44,205 nucleotides of DNA from Staphylococcus microti (GCF_000934465.1 NZ_JXWY01000014.1:1-44205), one strand, 5' to 3'. Counted from the stretch's first letter, positions 18,348 to 27,615 are shown. Program-made: numbers and translations. The notes: generated from the sequence alone by a model not told the origin.

Positions 18348-18812
18348 TTATGCGCGAACAAGGTCTTCTTTCGCATAGCGTTGGAAGAAAGCTTCAGCTT
18401 CTCTTAATTTTGGTGTACCAAATAATGGTTGTTTATCGCCATCTAATACACGGTAAAGTTCGCTTACTTTATTCGCTTGTAAAATAAAGTTCCCTTTTGA
18501 AGCCAATGTTTCCCAATAAATATCGCTTACTGTTGAATATTTTGGATACGCTGCTTGGTTGCGTGAAACAGTTTGTACGATTTCTAATGGATCACAACCG
18601 AACGTGCTATTTAAAACTTCAGAATCTCTAAATAACGCACAGATTGAAACACATGTTGTCCAGTTCGGTAACACACGTTCTTTCTCGATTTGTACTAACG
18701 TCTTTTTTGAAAGACCAATTGTTTGTGCCATTGTATCTTGCGTGTATCCTGCTTCAATACGCACCATTTTAAATTTTGCTTGAATTAAATCTGTAAAACT
18801 TTGTCTATCCAT
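18348..18812 (-). CDS. XRE-type DNA-binding protein, SA1665 family
   Basis: 154 residues. A lambda-repressor-like helix-turn-helix spans about 12-60 (AGYTQDTMAQTIGLSKKTLVQIEKE), followed by a family-specific C-terminal domain (about 85-150). The S. aureus counterpart SA1665 was reported to bind the mec operator region and to lower beta-lactam resistance when present. In S. aureus this gene directly precedes airR; here about 7 kb of other genes lie between. An inverted repeat at 18854-18882 near its promoter may be an autoregulatory site. Confidence 0.83.
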   Translation of the reverse strand: MDRQSFTDLIQAKFKMVRIEAGYTQDTMAQTIGLSKKTLVQIEKERVLPNWTTCVSICALFRDSEVLNSTFGCDPLEIVQTVSRNQAAYPKYSTVSDIYWETLASKGNFILQANKVSELYRVLDGDKQPLFGTPKLREAEAFFQRYAKEDLVRA

Positions 18813-18853
18813 TTATTATTACGACCTTTCTTAAGTAAAATTTTATCCGCACA

Positions 18854-18882
18854 CAAGAAATTGCAAATCTACACATTTCTTG
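18854..18882. promoter_or_regulatory. Inverted repeat at the promoter of the SA1665-like gene
   Basis: CAAGAAAT (18854-18861) and ATTTCTTG (18875-18882) are perfect arms 13 bp apart. On the minus strand a likely -10 (TAAAAT) lies just beyond it, so the repeat overlaps the -35 region. The gene encodes a DNA-binding protein, so autoregulation is a reasonable guess. Confidence 0.4.
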
Positions 18883-19217
18883 AAACACAAATTACATATT
18901 AATACATAAACTTGTAAAAGAAAAGAGCCATTACCGTTATTTTTTCAAAACAATAAAAGGCGAAATAGTCACAAAACTCAAACATACCACTTATTATTTC
19001 TATGTACTCTTATAAATTTCATTTACTTATTTAGCGTTGTAATACACTTTCGTTATTTTAGCATAATGATGTGTAAATAACTAGAAAAAAAGTGATATTG
19101 CTCATAATTTTTTGCCATATTTTAATAAATTGACGTCTATTTTTTAGGTTTTTGATTGTAATGATATTAACGGTTAACTTTGTTTTTTAAGTGCCTATAT
19201 ACTCATCACTGCACAGC

Positions 19218-19261
19218 AAAAAGTAGTGAAGTAAATCTACCATTAAGATATACTCCACTAC
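19218..19261 (-). terminator. Terminator of the glycosyltransferase operon
   Basis: On the minus strand GTAGTGGAGTA pairs with TACTTCACTAC (one G-T pair) across a 17-nt loop, then five T. It starts 26 bp past the stop codon. Confidence 0.75.
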
Positions 19262-19286
19262 AAAATTTTATATTGGACGATTTTGC

Positions 19287-20888
19287 TTAATCTCTATTCT
19301 CTTCAATTAACTGAGCAATATTTTCACATGCATTTTCGACATTCTTATTTGTATAGCTTGCTGGTGCTTTAAAGTTTTTAAAAGCATTGGTTTTGATTTT
19401 AGCAGCCAAGTCAGCCTCATCATTAGCCACTAATTTCAAAATATCTTTATACATATCTGAATATAATCCTCTAGATATGTTGAATTTTGGCAAGTCTTTA
19501 AACAAGAAATAGAAAGGCTTATTAATATGAATCAGGTCAGCATATATTGAGGAATAATCCGTTACAATGATATCAGATATTGCCAATAATTCTTGTGTAT
19601 CTACTTTATCACTTACAGTAAATACTTGAGAAATACCAGTATTCCACGACGGTTGTGTATCCATTGAGTGCGCTTTATTAATAATGCAATAGTCATTACC
19701 TAAATGATTTAACAGCTTTTTAAACGCCATAATATAGTTTTTATCTTTTTTAGCTTCTGGCTTCTTGTAGTTATAATCTCTCCACGTAGGTGCATAAAGA
19801 ATAATTTTCTTATCTAAAGGAAGGTTATTCTTTATTTTTATTGCTTTAATGGCAGCTGCATTATCATGATTTGCTTTTAACCATTCGTTTCTCGGATAGC
19901 CTGAAGTGATAATTTTTTCTTTTGGCATATCAAATGACGTGTTAAATTTTTGTTTTGCAATTTCAGAATCAGCAATTAAATAATCCCATCTTGCAATGTC
20001 ATTTTTCATTTTAACTTTATGCCCGATATTTAAACCAAGCATGGTTGCTTCATTAGAATCAAACAGCATTTTCTTAAATGGTGTACCATGCCATAATTGA
20101 ATCCACGTTTGCCCTTCTTTCTTTCTAAATGCTGCAGGTATCCATGATTCACCTATGACAACTTTAGCCGTATAGAAATAATTGAAAAACTCATTACTTC
20201 TAGGATTAATACGATATGCTTCTGGCACTCTTTTATCAAACGTTACAAATTTAAGATTCTCGGGGCTATAAAGCGTTTTCAAATAATCAAATAAATACTT
20301 AGAATTACCTCGGTATTGATAGTCGAAACCAAACATTAAAATATTACCTGACGTCATTTTCAAATCTAAGTATTGTTTAATTTTTCTTGCCTGTTTGGCA
20401 TTTCTTCTCGCATGAACTTTTCGTCGGGCATTATAAATAACTGGCTTTAAATAGTAGTTATTGTTGAGTTTAGTTTTAAATTTAGCTTTTCTTTTCGCCT
20501 TTTCAATATCACGTGCGTGGTAAAAGTTTATTTTATTTTGCCTGTGTAGCCTAAATAATTTTTTCATTCTTGCTACTTCTAAATTTTTAATAACACCTTT
20601 AGAAAATGCGTAATGATATAACGGTAATACCCCGTTTGGTACTTTGATATTAGGACTATACGCATTAATAATTTGCATTGTTGACTTAATAAAGTCATTA
20701 CGCATTTTTTTATCTTTTGGTAATCTTTTATCCGCATACATCACTGCTCTGTATATAAAATACTTATTGACTTGATACGGTGTATATGGATCGCGATATC
20801 CATCTAATAATTTTGCGCTTGTATTTTCAACTGCTTTCAAAAAAGAATGTTTGAAATGACAGGCACACGATATGCTTTTAAAGCACAA
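19287..20888 (-). CDS. CDP-glycerol glycerophosphotransferase (TagF-like), frame-broken 3' part
   Basis: The frame encodes up to 533 residues; family similarity starts after about residue 13. Teichoic-acid polymerase motifs are present: WIQLWHGTPFKKMLFD, SGYPRNEWL, ILYAPTWRDY and the CDP-binding run DIIVTDYSSIYADLIH. The family transfers glycerol phosphate from CDP-glycerol at the inner membrane face. The apparent start (a TTG inside the upstream gene) has no ribosome site, so this is not an independent gene. It continues the glycosyltransferase upstream, shifted by one base at the A6/T6 tract 20839-20844. One extra T would join both into a protein of about 730 residues, a size known for fused GT2-glycerophosphotransferases. 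Either a pseudogene, a phase-variable gene or a sequence error. Confidence 0.8.
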   Translation of the reverse strand: MCFKSISCACHFKHSFLKAVENTSAKLLDGYRDPYTPYQVNKYFIYRAVMYADKRLPKDKKMRNDFIKSTMQIINAYSPNIKVPNGVLPLYHYAFSKGVIKNLEVARMKKLFRLHRQNKINFYHARDIEKAKRKAKFKTKLNNNYYLKPVIYNARRKVHARRNAKQARKIKQYLDLKMTSGNILMFGFDYQYRGNSKYLFDYLKTLYSPENLKFVTFDKRVPEAYRINPRSNEFFNYFYTAKVVIGESWIPAAFRKKEGQTWIQLWHGTPFKKMLFDSNEATMLGLNIGHKVKMKNDIARWDYLIADSEIAKQKFNTSFDMPKEKIITSGYPRNEWLKANHDNAAAIKAIKIKNNLPLDKKIILYAPTWRDYNYKKPEAKKDKNYIMAFKKLLNHLGNDYCIINKAHSMDTQPSWNTGISQVFTVSDKVDTQELLAISDIIVTDYSSIYADLIHINKPFYFLFKDLPKFNISRGLYSDMYKDILKLVANDEADLAAKIKTNAFKNFKAPASYTNKNVENACENIAQLIEENRD

Positions 20889-21481
20889 GCGACATAAAAT
20901 TCAAAATCCTCGTAAATATAACCTTCCCCATATCGGATATGATGCCTCTGTAGAAAAGATCTTTTATAAAGTTTATTGACTGTGAAGTATGTTGAACAAG
21001 CCAGTAACATTTCTACTGTATTACGGTACAACGCTAATTTAAGGTTGTATCGCTCTTTATTAACATATTTCGTTACGCCGGTTTCTGGATAATAGTAAGC
21101 CCATTCAAATACTACAAAATCATTTTCTTTTGTCCCACTCAGTCGATTATAGGCTATTTCAAGTGTTTGATCTTCAATGAAATCATCAGAATCTAAAAAT
21201 AAAATTGATTCTCCAGTAGCGATATCAATCCCTAAATTTCTGCGAGCACCTTGACCTTTATTTTCCCCATCATCATAGACTCTGTAATGGATGTGTTCTT
21301 TTGTACTATTTGCAATAAATTCATTAATCACCTGAACCGAATTATCTTCTGAACCGTCATTAATTAATATTACTTCGATATCTTTTTTAAACGTCTGGTT
21401 CTCAACAGATTTTAAAGTCTCTACGATATATTCTTCGGCATTAAACACAGGTATAATAACTGAAACTTTTATATTATCCAA
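20837..21481 (-). CDS. Family 2 glycosyltransferase domain, frame-broken 5' part
   Basis: 214 residues of a GT-A fold: VSVIIPVFNAEEYI (6-19), NDGSEDNS (41-48), KGQGARRNLGI (75-85) and the metal-binding DSDD (97-100), then YIYEDFEFYVACALKA near the end. It stops at a TGA directly after six T (20839-20844). The sequence continues in the -1 frame as the glycerophosphotransferase. The start codon is TTG at 21481, with GGAGG seven bases upstream, one base past the previous stop. It would add sugars to a wall or surface glycopolymer. A -1 slip on the T tract by polymerase or ribosome would also restore fusion. Confidence 0.8.
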   Translation of the reverse strand: MDNIKVSVIIPVFNAEEYIVETLKSVENQTFKKDIEVILINDGSEDNSVQVINEFIANSTKEHIHYRVYDDGENKGQGARRNLGIDIATGESILFLDSDDFIEDQTLEIAYNRLSGTKENDFVVFEWAYYYPETGVTKYVNKERYNLKLALYRNTVEMLLACSTYFTVNKLYKRSFLQRHHIRYGEGYIYEDFEFYVACALKAYRVPVISNILF

Positions 21482-21482
21482 T

Positions 21483-22811
21483 TTACTTCCTCCGGTAATT
21501 AATTTGTTTTCGTATATTTTTTAATATCCTGCTGATTATAGAAGGATTATTAATTGCAAAAATAATATCATTCACATTAATTAACATTCTACTTCTGAAA
21601 AATAAAGAAATCAATGGTATTTTAATTTTATATAAATTTTTGCTAAAATCATTAATAGGTCTCCCTAAAATACTAGTTGACCTGTGTTCTATCAATTTTG
21701 CCTGTTTTAATTTATTGGAAGCATACTTCAGGTAGACATTCGCATTTAAAGGTATGCTATAAGACTCACCTGAAAATGAAAATATACTGTTTCTAGTCAA
21801 AATATTGAACGAGTGAATATAAACACTTATTTCTTCGGATAACTGATGTATATCTAATTGTTCTCCTTTTAAATTAAGCATATAATTCATATACGCGTAT
21901 GAAATTTTTAATTGATAGATAGTGTCAATATCAATGTTTTGGAATAGTTTCTTTGAAGTAGCTTCAAATTTATCTATATCAAAAAATGAGTTGTTAATGA
22001 TTTTGTTCTGATTGTAGAATTTTAAATACTCACTATAATGTGTTGCAACGAGAAACTGGATATATTTAATCGTCTTATTAAATCTCTTATTAGATTGTTC
22101 AATTAAAAACATATAACTGTTTTCAATTAATGGGATATAACGTTCTTCTAGTTTCCAAGCTACTCTACTCAGTGAGTTAGGGTTTTCACTATTATAAAAA
22201 TATGCAGTATCTGGGATTAATCCATATTTTTCGGTGTCTAATATAATAGTATTGATAAATTTTGCATCTTCCCAAAAGTTCAAGTCCTCATCAAATTGAT
22301 AATTCAAATCAACCAACAGTTCTTTTCTGAACACCATTCCACCAATATGAAACTGTATAAACTGATAATCCGTATGTATATCAACGATTTGTTTATTAGC
22401 GTGAAATCGATAATTCAAACTATGCTGACTCTGCACGCCTTTTTTTATACGTATTAAAGGTGTTGCAGCAACATCAATATCATCGTGTTCGCGAAAAAAC
22501 GCATCAATTTTCTCAAAGAAGTTCTCTCTTACTTGATCTGAATCATCTATAAAAACGACATATTTTGATAATGGACTGATATGTCTCATACCTCTATTTC
22601 GAGATGCGCTAATACCTTTATTTTTTTGAGTGAGTATTTTAAAATGATCATCATTTTTGAAGGTTTCAAGAAGTTTACTTGTATTATCTACACTTCCATC
22701 ATTTACAATAATCATTTCATAATTAAAATTTTTTAGAGCGTTCTTTACATTTTCAATCGTACTTAAAATATGGTCGCTACCATTATAAGTGGAGATTATT
22801 ACTGAAAACAT
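21483..22811 (-). CDS. Family 2 glycosyltransferase
   Basis: 442 residues. The GT-A domain fills the first half: MFSVIISTYNGSDHI (1-15), NDGSVDNTS (37-45), KGISASRNRGM (65-75) and the metal site IDDSD (88-92). The second half is helical and AT-rich with no family I recognise; there is no membrane segment. ATG has GGAGGTGACG upstream. First gene of a two- or three-part operon with the GT2-glycerophosphotransferase, probably for glycosylating a teichoic-acid-like polymer. Codon use is more AT-rich than in the neighbouring genes, which suggests acquisition by transfer. Confidence 0.85.
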   Translation of the reverse strand: MFSVIISTYNGSDHILSTIENVKNALKNFNYEMIIVNDGSVDNTSKLLETFKNDDHFKILTQKNKGISASRNRGMRHISPLSKYVVFIDDSDQVRENFFEKIDAFFREHDDIDVAATPLIRIKKGVQSQHSLNYRFHANKQIVDIHTDYQFIQFHIGGMVFRKELLVDLNYQFDEDLNFWEDAKFINTIILDTEKYGLIPDTAYFYNSENPNSLSRVAWKLEERYIPLIENSYMFLIEQSNKRFNKTIKYIQFLVATHYSEYLKFYNQNKIINNSFFDIDKFEATSKKLFQNIDIDTIYQLKISYAYMNYMLNLKGEQLDIHQLSEEISVYIHSFNILTRNSIFSFSGESYSIPLNANVYLKYASNKLKQAKLIEHRSTSILGRPINDFSKNLYKIKIPLISLFFRSRMLINVNDIIFAINNPSIISRILKNIRKQINYRRK

Positions 22812-23245
22812 CTCGTCACCTCCATTATTTTTAATATTTAACTCACGATATGGTATATGCTCAAATATATGAGGATTGGGTTAAATACAATGATGACTTA
22901 TAACAATTAACCTATTGAATGTATGGTTATTACAAAAGAAATTCATTTATAACTTAAATATTAAATACTTTTTATATTATATATCCTCACTATTGATAGG
23001 TAAATAGATTTTATTAGTACATTATATGAAATTATTATTTTTTAATCTCATCTATTTATTAACAATAGCAATCAACATTATTAAAAATTAATTTAATATA
23101 ATTCAATTAATGACACTCAATTTAATTATGCAGATAATAACTGTTCACACAATAAAAAAAGCCTACTTATATTCAAAAACTCACTCTCTTGAATATAAGT
23201 AGGTAACTCAATTTCAATATTTATTTATAATTTAATACATAATAA
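22812..23245. other. AT-rich intergenic region after the glycosyltransferase block
   Basis: 434 bp with no gene seen. It holds the leader of the glycosyltransferase operon and the terminator of the cation exporter gene at 23154-23203. I could not pick a convincing promoter in the AT-rich sequence. Confidence 0.5.
23154..23203 (-). terminator. Terminator of the cation exporter gene
   Basis: Perfect 15-bp arms CCTACTTATATTCAA (23162-23176) and TTGAATATAAGTAGG (23189-23203). On the minus strand a run of seven T follows. Confidence 0.85.
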
Positions 23246-24127
23246 TTATGCACCGTCATTCGTCCAATACGGTTCAATATGTACGATTGTTTCTACTTCT
23301 CCTAAATTTTCTTTAAGTCTTGTTTCGACTTGATCTGAAATTTCATGACTTTCGACAACTGATAAATTAGGATCCACCGCAATGGTTACGTCAATGAATG
23401 ATATAACACCATGACTGCGTGCTTTAATATCTCTAATTTCCTGTATACCAACAATTGCGCTGATACATTCATGAATATAAGCAAGTTCTTCTTCATCGTA
23501 GCCATCTGTTAATGTAACGGCTGTTTCTTTAAATATATCAATACTCGTTTTCATAATGAGGAGACCAATTACAATTGCAGCCAATGTATCAAGCATCGGA
23601 ACGCCTAGATACACACCAACGATACCAATAACCGTACCAAGTGATACAAGCGCATCGGAAAGGTTATCGTAACTTGCTGCTTTTAAAGCACTACTTTTTA
23701 CTTTTCGTGCTAAGTTACGGTTATAAAGAAAAACAATAAACATCACAAAACTGGATATGACACCGACAACGACGGCTGAGTCGCTTGGTTGTTGAAAATG
23801 TCCTTGATAAAAATGTTGGACACCTGTCACAATGACTTGGATACTCACAGCAAACATAATAAATGAAGCAATGAGTGCAGCGATAAATTCTGAGCGATAA
23901 TGCCCATACGGGTGGTTTTTATCGACAGGTTTCATTGAAATATGTAAAGCTACTAAAATAGCAATCGAGCTAATGACATCTGTAGCGTTATTAATACCAT
24001 CTGCCGTTAGACCACGACTATTGGCAATCCATCCATAAAAGACTTTTAGTATTGTTAAAAAGGTATAAGTAATAATACTTAGCCATGCCCCTTTTTTTGC
24101 TTGCGTAATTTTATAATCCAACTGCAT
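23246..24127 (-). CDS. Cation diffusion facilitator, possibly manganese exporter
   Basis: 293 residues with six hydrophobic segments and a soluble C-terminal domain (about 205-290). The CDF motifs are present: ADGINNATDVISS in helix 2, HPYGHYRSE after it, and SALKAASYDNLSDALVS in helix 5. The metal site in helix 2 reads NxxxD and not the HxxxD or DxxxD of zinc exporters. That pattern is reported for manganese exporters such as MntE/MneP, so Mn(II) is my best guess. I chose ATG at 24127 after GGGGTG; a TTG at 24142 is open too. Confidence 0.82.
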   Translation of the reverse strand: MQLDYKITQAKKGAWLSIITYTFLTILKVFYGWIANSRGLTADGINNATDVISSIAILVALHISMKPVDKNHPYGHYRSEFIAALIASFIMFAVSIQVIVTGVQHFYQGHFQQPSDSAVVVGVISSFVMFIVFLYNRNLARKVKSSALKAASYDNLSDALVSLGTVIGIVGVYLGVPMLDTLAAIVIGLLIMKTSIDIFKETAVTLTDGYDEEELAYIHECISAIVGIQEIRDIKARSHGVISFIDVTIAVDPNLSVVESHEISDQVETRLKENLGEVETIVHIEPYWTNDGA

Positions 24128-24394
24128 GTTTGGACACCCCAAATATAAAATGATGAAATACTTGTAAATAAATTATAGCATCTCACTATTATCCTATAAA
24201 AACGTAAAGAATGCGAATGAAAAATACGTTGCAAAATTGATAATGTTCTGACTATAATTATTTATAAGCTGCTGTGTAGGTCAAATAAGATTTTTTATAC
24301 ACAGATAGTTGCGTAGAATATGATATATCGAATTGTAAGATGATATAACTACGGTTGGAATGTATTTAGGTAATATAAAGGGAGGACAAATATC

Positions 24395-25681
24395 ATGAAA
24401 TTTAAGGGATTAACCGTCAAGATCATTATTGCACTTGTGTTGGGGATTTCGATTGGCTCCATTTTTAACTTTTATGAAGGTGCAAAGTTTGTTTCATTTA
24501 TCGATCAATATGGGTTTAATTTAATAGGTCAGATTTTTTTAAATCTTATCTTTATGCTCGTTGTACCAGTTGTTTTTGTTTCTATTGTACTTGGGGTAAT
24601 TGGTGTAGGAGATCCAAAGTTATTAGGTGGCATTGGACTTAAAACGATGGTTTTCTTCTTATCAACAACAGCATTAGCCATTATTTTGGCGATGACTTTA
24701 GCCTTATTAGTTAAACCAGGTGCAGGTCATTCAGATTTATTAAAAAGTGATGAAGTAACTGCATATCAAAAAGAATTAACAGCGCAAAAGAAAGCGGAAG
24801 ATTCACCATTTAATCAAACATTTGATCAAACGGTCATTAATTTCTTCCCTAAAAATGCCGTACAAGCTATGACGGAAGGCAACATGCTTCAAATCATTAC
24901 ATTCGCTATTTTTATCGGTATTGGTATTATGATGGTTGGCGAAAAAGCAAAAGTAGTACATAAGTTTTTTGACCAGCTCAATGAAGTTTTAATGTACATT
25001 ATTTCAATGGTTATGAATATTTTTGCGCCGATTGGTACTTTTGGTCTAGTAGCGCATGCATTTACTGGCGCAGGATTTGGTGCGATTCGACAATTAGGAC
25101 TCTATTTCATTGTTGTACTTGCTGCACTACTTATTCATTTCTTTGTCGTTTATGGTGGTGCTGTGAAGTTCTTAGCAAAACGTAGCCCAATCGAATTTTT
25201 CAAAGGCTTTTTCCCTGCAATCACTGTAGGATTTGGTGGATCAAGTTCAAATGCGGCATTACCAGTATCTATGGAATGTACGAAACGCATGGGTGTTAAA
25301 CCAGAAATTGCATCGTTCGTTCAACCATTAGGTGCAACCGTGAATATGGACGGTACAGCAATCATGCAAGGTGTGGCGACTATTTTCATCGCGCAATTAA
25401 TGGGTGCTGACTTAACAATTGGTCAGTTAATTACAGTCGTATTAGTTGCGGTTATCGCGTCTGTCGGAACAGCAGGTGTCCCAGGTGTCGGCTTAATCAT
25501 GTTGGCAATGGTTTTAACGGCTGTTGACTTAAACCCGGCGGCAATCGGTATTATCTTAGGTATTGACCGATTATTAGACATGTCCCGTACTGCGGTCAAT
25601 ATTACAGGCGACGCTGCTTGTGCATTAATTTTATCAGAACGAGAAGGTCGTAAGTTGAAAGGCCATATGCACGCGGAATAA
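24395..25681 (+). CDS. gltT: Proton/sodium-glutamate symporter (GltT/DAACS family)
   Basis: 428 residues with about eight hydrophobic helices and the two re-entrant loops of the family: the serine-rich FGGSSSNAALPVSME (about 283) and, in helix 7, the cation-site NMDGTAIMQG (about 312), then GTAGVPGVG. Imports glutamate or aspartate with H+ or Na+. ATG has GGGAGGAC upstream. It stands alone, convergent to airR, with a shared terminator. Confidence 0.9.
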   Translation: MKFKGLTVKIIIALVLGISIGSIFNFYEGAKFVSFIDQYGFNLIGQIFLNLIFMLVVPVVFVSIVLGVIGVGDPKLLGGIGLKTMVFFLSTTALAIILAMTLALLVKPGAGHSDLLKSDEVTAYQKELTAQKKAEDSPFNQTFDQTVINFFPKNAVQAMTEGNMLQIITFAIFIGIGIMMVGEKAKVVHKFFDQLNEVLMYIISMVMNIFAPIGTFGLVAHAFTGAGFGAIRQLGLYFIVVLAALLIHFFVVYGGAVKFLAKRSPIEFFKGFFPAITVGFGGSSSNAALPVSMECTKRMGVKPEIASFVQPLGATVNMDGTAIMQGVATIFIAQLMGADLTIGQLITVVLVAVIASVGTAGVPGVGLIMLAMVLTAVDLNPAAIGIILGIDRLLDMSRTAVNITGDAACALILSEREGRKLKGHMHAE

Positions 25682-25691
25682 TTAAAAATTT

Positions 25692-25735
25692 GAAAACCCT
25701 GATTTTGTGTATGTCACACAATGATCAGGGTTTTC
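25692..25735. terminator. Bidirectional terminator between gltT and airR
   Basis: GAAAACCCTGAT (25692-25703) pairs perfectly with ATCAGGGTTTTC (25724-25735). T runs are present in both directions through the arms themselves. Confidence 0.85.
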
Positions 25736-25738
25736 TCT

Positions 25739-26365
25739 TTAAACAAGATGATTACGCATCGCATACAATGCTGCTTGCGTTCTATCCGTTACTTCAAGTT
25801 TTGCTAAAATATGACTAACATGTGTTTTAATCGTTTTTTCTGATACAAATAATGTATCGGCAATTTCTTTATTTGTCTTGCCTTTTGCCATTTCTACCAA
25901 TACTTCTGTTTCACGTTTTGATAATTTATTTTGAACATGTGGCTTATTATTCACCACTTCCATCACTTGTTGTGCCTCTTGATGAATAACTGTTTGACCG
26001 TCGAGTACCTTTTGTATTGATTCAATCAGACGTTCAGGTTCTACATCTTTCATTTCATAGCCATCTGCGCCTTCATGCATCGCTGAAATCACATGTTCCT
26101 CATCTACATAACTCGTTAAAACTAAAATTTTTACGGATGCAAAATCACGCTTTAAATGCTGAATCAGTGTAATGCCATTCATTTCAGGCATAACTAAATC
26201 GACTAATACTAACTCTGGCTGGCTCGTTTTTTGAGATAATGCCTCTAACAATGCCTGTCCTGTACTAAAACTCCCTACAACTTCTATAGATTCACGTGTT
26301 GATAATAAAAATTCAAGCCCTTGTCTGACGATATAATGGTCATCTACAATTGCGACTTTCGCCAT
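25739..26365 (-). CDS. airR: Response regulator AirR (YhcR), NarL/LuxR type
   Basis: 208 residues: receiver domain with acidic pair DD (8-9), phosphoacceptor Asp56 (LVLVDLVMP) and Lys near 105; C-terminal LuxR helix-turn-helix (about 142-205; LSKRETEVLVEMAKGKTNKEIA). Partner of the sensor AirS, whose stop and this start share one base (TAATG). In S. aureus AirSR responds to oxygen/redox and controls respiration, nitrate metabolism and cell-wall genes. Confidence 0.92.
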   Translation of the reverse strand: MAKVAIVDDHYIVRQGLEFLLSTRESIEVVGSFSTGQALLEALSQKTSQPELVLVDLVMPEMNGITLIQHLKRDFASVKILVLTSYVDEEHVISAMHEGADGYEMKDVEPERLIESIQKVLDGQTVIHQEAQQVMEVVNNKPHVQNKLSKRETEVLVEMAKGKTNKEIADTLFVSEKTIKTHVSHILAKLEVTDRTQAALYAMRNHLV

Positions 26366-27492
26366 TATCTATCCCCCCTATTATTGTGCTGATAAGGAAC
26401 TTGAATGTGTAAGCGTGTCCCATTATTTGACGCCAATGTCAGCGTGCCATTCAATAACTTAACACGTTGCTTCATATTCAATAAACCATGACTCGCACGT
26501 TCATCTACTGCCTTAGGATCAAATCCCACACCGTTATCCTCAATCGTCACTTCAAACTGTGTATCATCTTGCGCTAATGTCACAAAGATTTCATTCGTCC
26601 CGGCATGTTTTTTCGTATTATTCATCGCTTCTTGAATGATTCGATAGACATTCGTTTCAATTTTATTTTCTAAATCAATCAAACCTGAAACCGAAACATG
26701 GACTTGAATATCTATCAAGTCAGCATACTGTTTTATCGCATGGACTAACCCTTTTTCTAAGCCAACTGGTTTGAGTTGCCAAATTAACGCGCGCATTTCA
26801 TTTACCGCATTTTGACTTGTCACTTCAATTTGTGAAAAAGCACGTTTCGACATATCATCTTGTGCCATTTGACCGGCCGCATGTGCCGTTAGCTTTAATG
26901 AAAATAACATCTGGTTTACGGAGTCATGTAAATCACGTGCTAGACGGTTACGTTCATTGATACGCGCCGCTTCTTTTTCTTGATCCGTTAAATCAATACG
27001 TTTTATCGCCGAACCAATTTGGAACGCAACGGACTCCAACAATTCTAGGTCCTCATCGCTATAATGTTGTGTATGCGGTGTCGCCACATTTAACAAACCA
27101 AACTGCTCCGTTCCTGACTTCAACGGTACCGTCGCATGATGTGTAATATCTTCCGTTTCGGTCGCATACTCACGACTGGCAAGATTAATACGTGAACAAC
27201 TAATAATATTGGAAGCTTTCGTTAACTTTTTATTATGATAGGATTGCACACACCAACAAGTACCCTCAGTCATATATTTACAATGATCATTCATTAAAGC
27301 TTTTGGTAAGCTACGATGCGATGCTAGTGTATGTGTCCCTGTCTCATCAATAAAGAAAATCCAACCTGTCGTAAAGTCGCTGCCTTCTATCAAGTAATCT
27401 AACGCGCCATCCATCATCGACTGTAATTCAGTTTCTTCATTTAGGAATTCCGCAATCTCTTTTAATAAAGCTAATCGTGTTGGCTTCTCCAT
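26365..27492 (-). CDS. airS: Redox-sensing histidine kinase AirS (YhcS)
   Basis: 375 residues with no membrane segment, so a soluble sensor. The N-terminal GAF domain (about 15-165) carries Cys71, Cys79, Cys81 and Cys99. In S. aureus the corresponding cysteines hold an oxygen-sensitive [2Fe-2S] cluster. The dimerization helix is of NarL-kinase type with phospho-His189 (ARDLHDSVNQ), and the ATPase domain has VYRIIQEAMNNTKKHA and EDNGVGFD. I chose ATG at 27492, with GGGAG eight bases before it; an earlier start at 27531 is possible. It overlaps airR by one base. Confidence 0.93.
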   Translation of the reverse strand: MEKPTRLALLKEIAEFLNEETELQSMMDGALDYLIEGSDFTTGWIFFIDETGTHTLASHRSLPKALMNDHCKYMTEGTCWCVQSYHNKKLTKASNIISCSRINLASREYATETEDITHHATVPLKSGTEQFGLLNVATPHTQHYSDEDLELLESVAFQIGSAIKRIDLTDQEKEAARINERNRLARDLHDSVNQMLFSLKLTAHAAGQMAQDDMSKRAFSQIEVTSQNAVNEMRALIWQLKPVGLEKGLVHAIKQYADLIDIQVHVSVSGLIDLENKIETNVYRIIQEAMNNTKKHAGTNEIFVTLAQDDTQFEVTIEDNGVGFDPKAVDERASHGLLNMKQRVKLLNGTLTLASNNGTRLHIQVPYQHNNRGDR

Positions 27493-27615
27493 GCACTCAT
27501 CTCCCATATCGCTATCACTTGTATTATACATGTTATCAATTATTGTGAAAAATATCCGGACTGCTCACAGCACATGCTGTTTTGTGGTATGATAGAAAGA
27601 CTTAAGGAGGCTATT

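Larger units (their letters stand above)
18813..19286. other. AT-rich intergenic region before the glycosyltransferase block
   Basis: No gene seen in 474 bp. It contains the promoter region and inverted repeat of the SA1665-like gene and the terminator of the glycosyltransferase operon. The AT content rises sharply at about 18900-19200. Confidence 0.5.

Noticed and set aside
20837-20888. Independent start for the glycerophosphotransferase at TTG 20888
   Set aside because: No ribosome site precedes it, and the first 13 codons do not resemble the family. The one-base frame offset at T6 explains the arrangement better.
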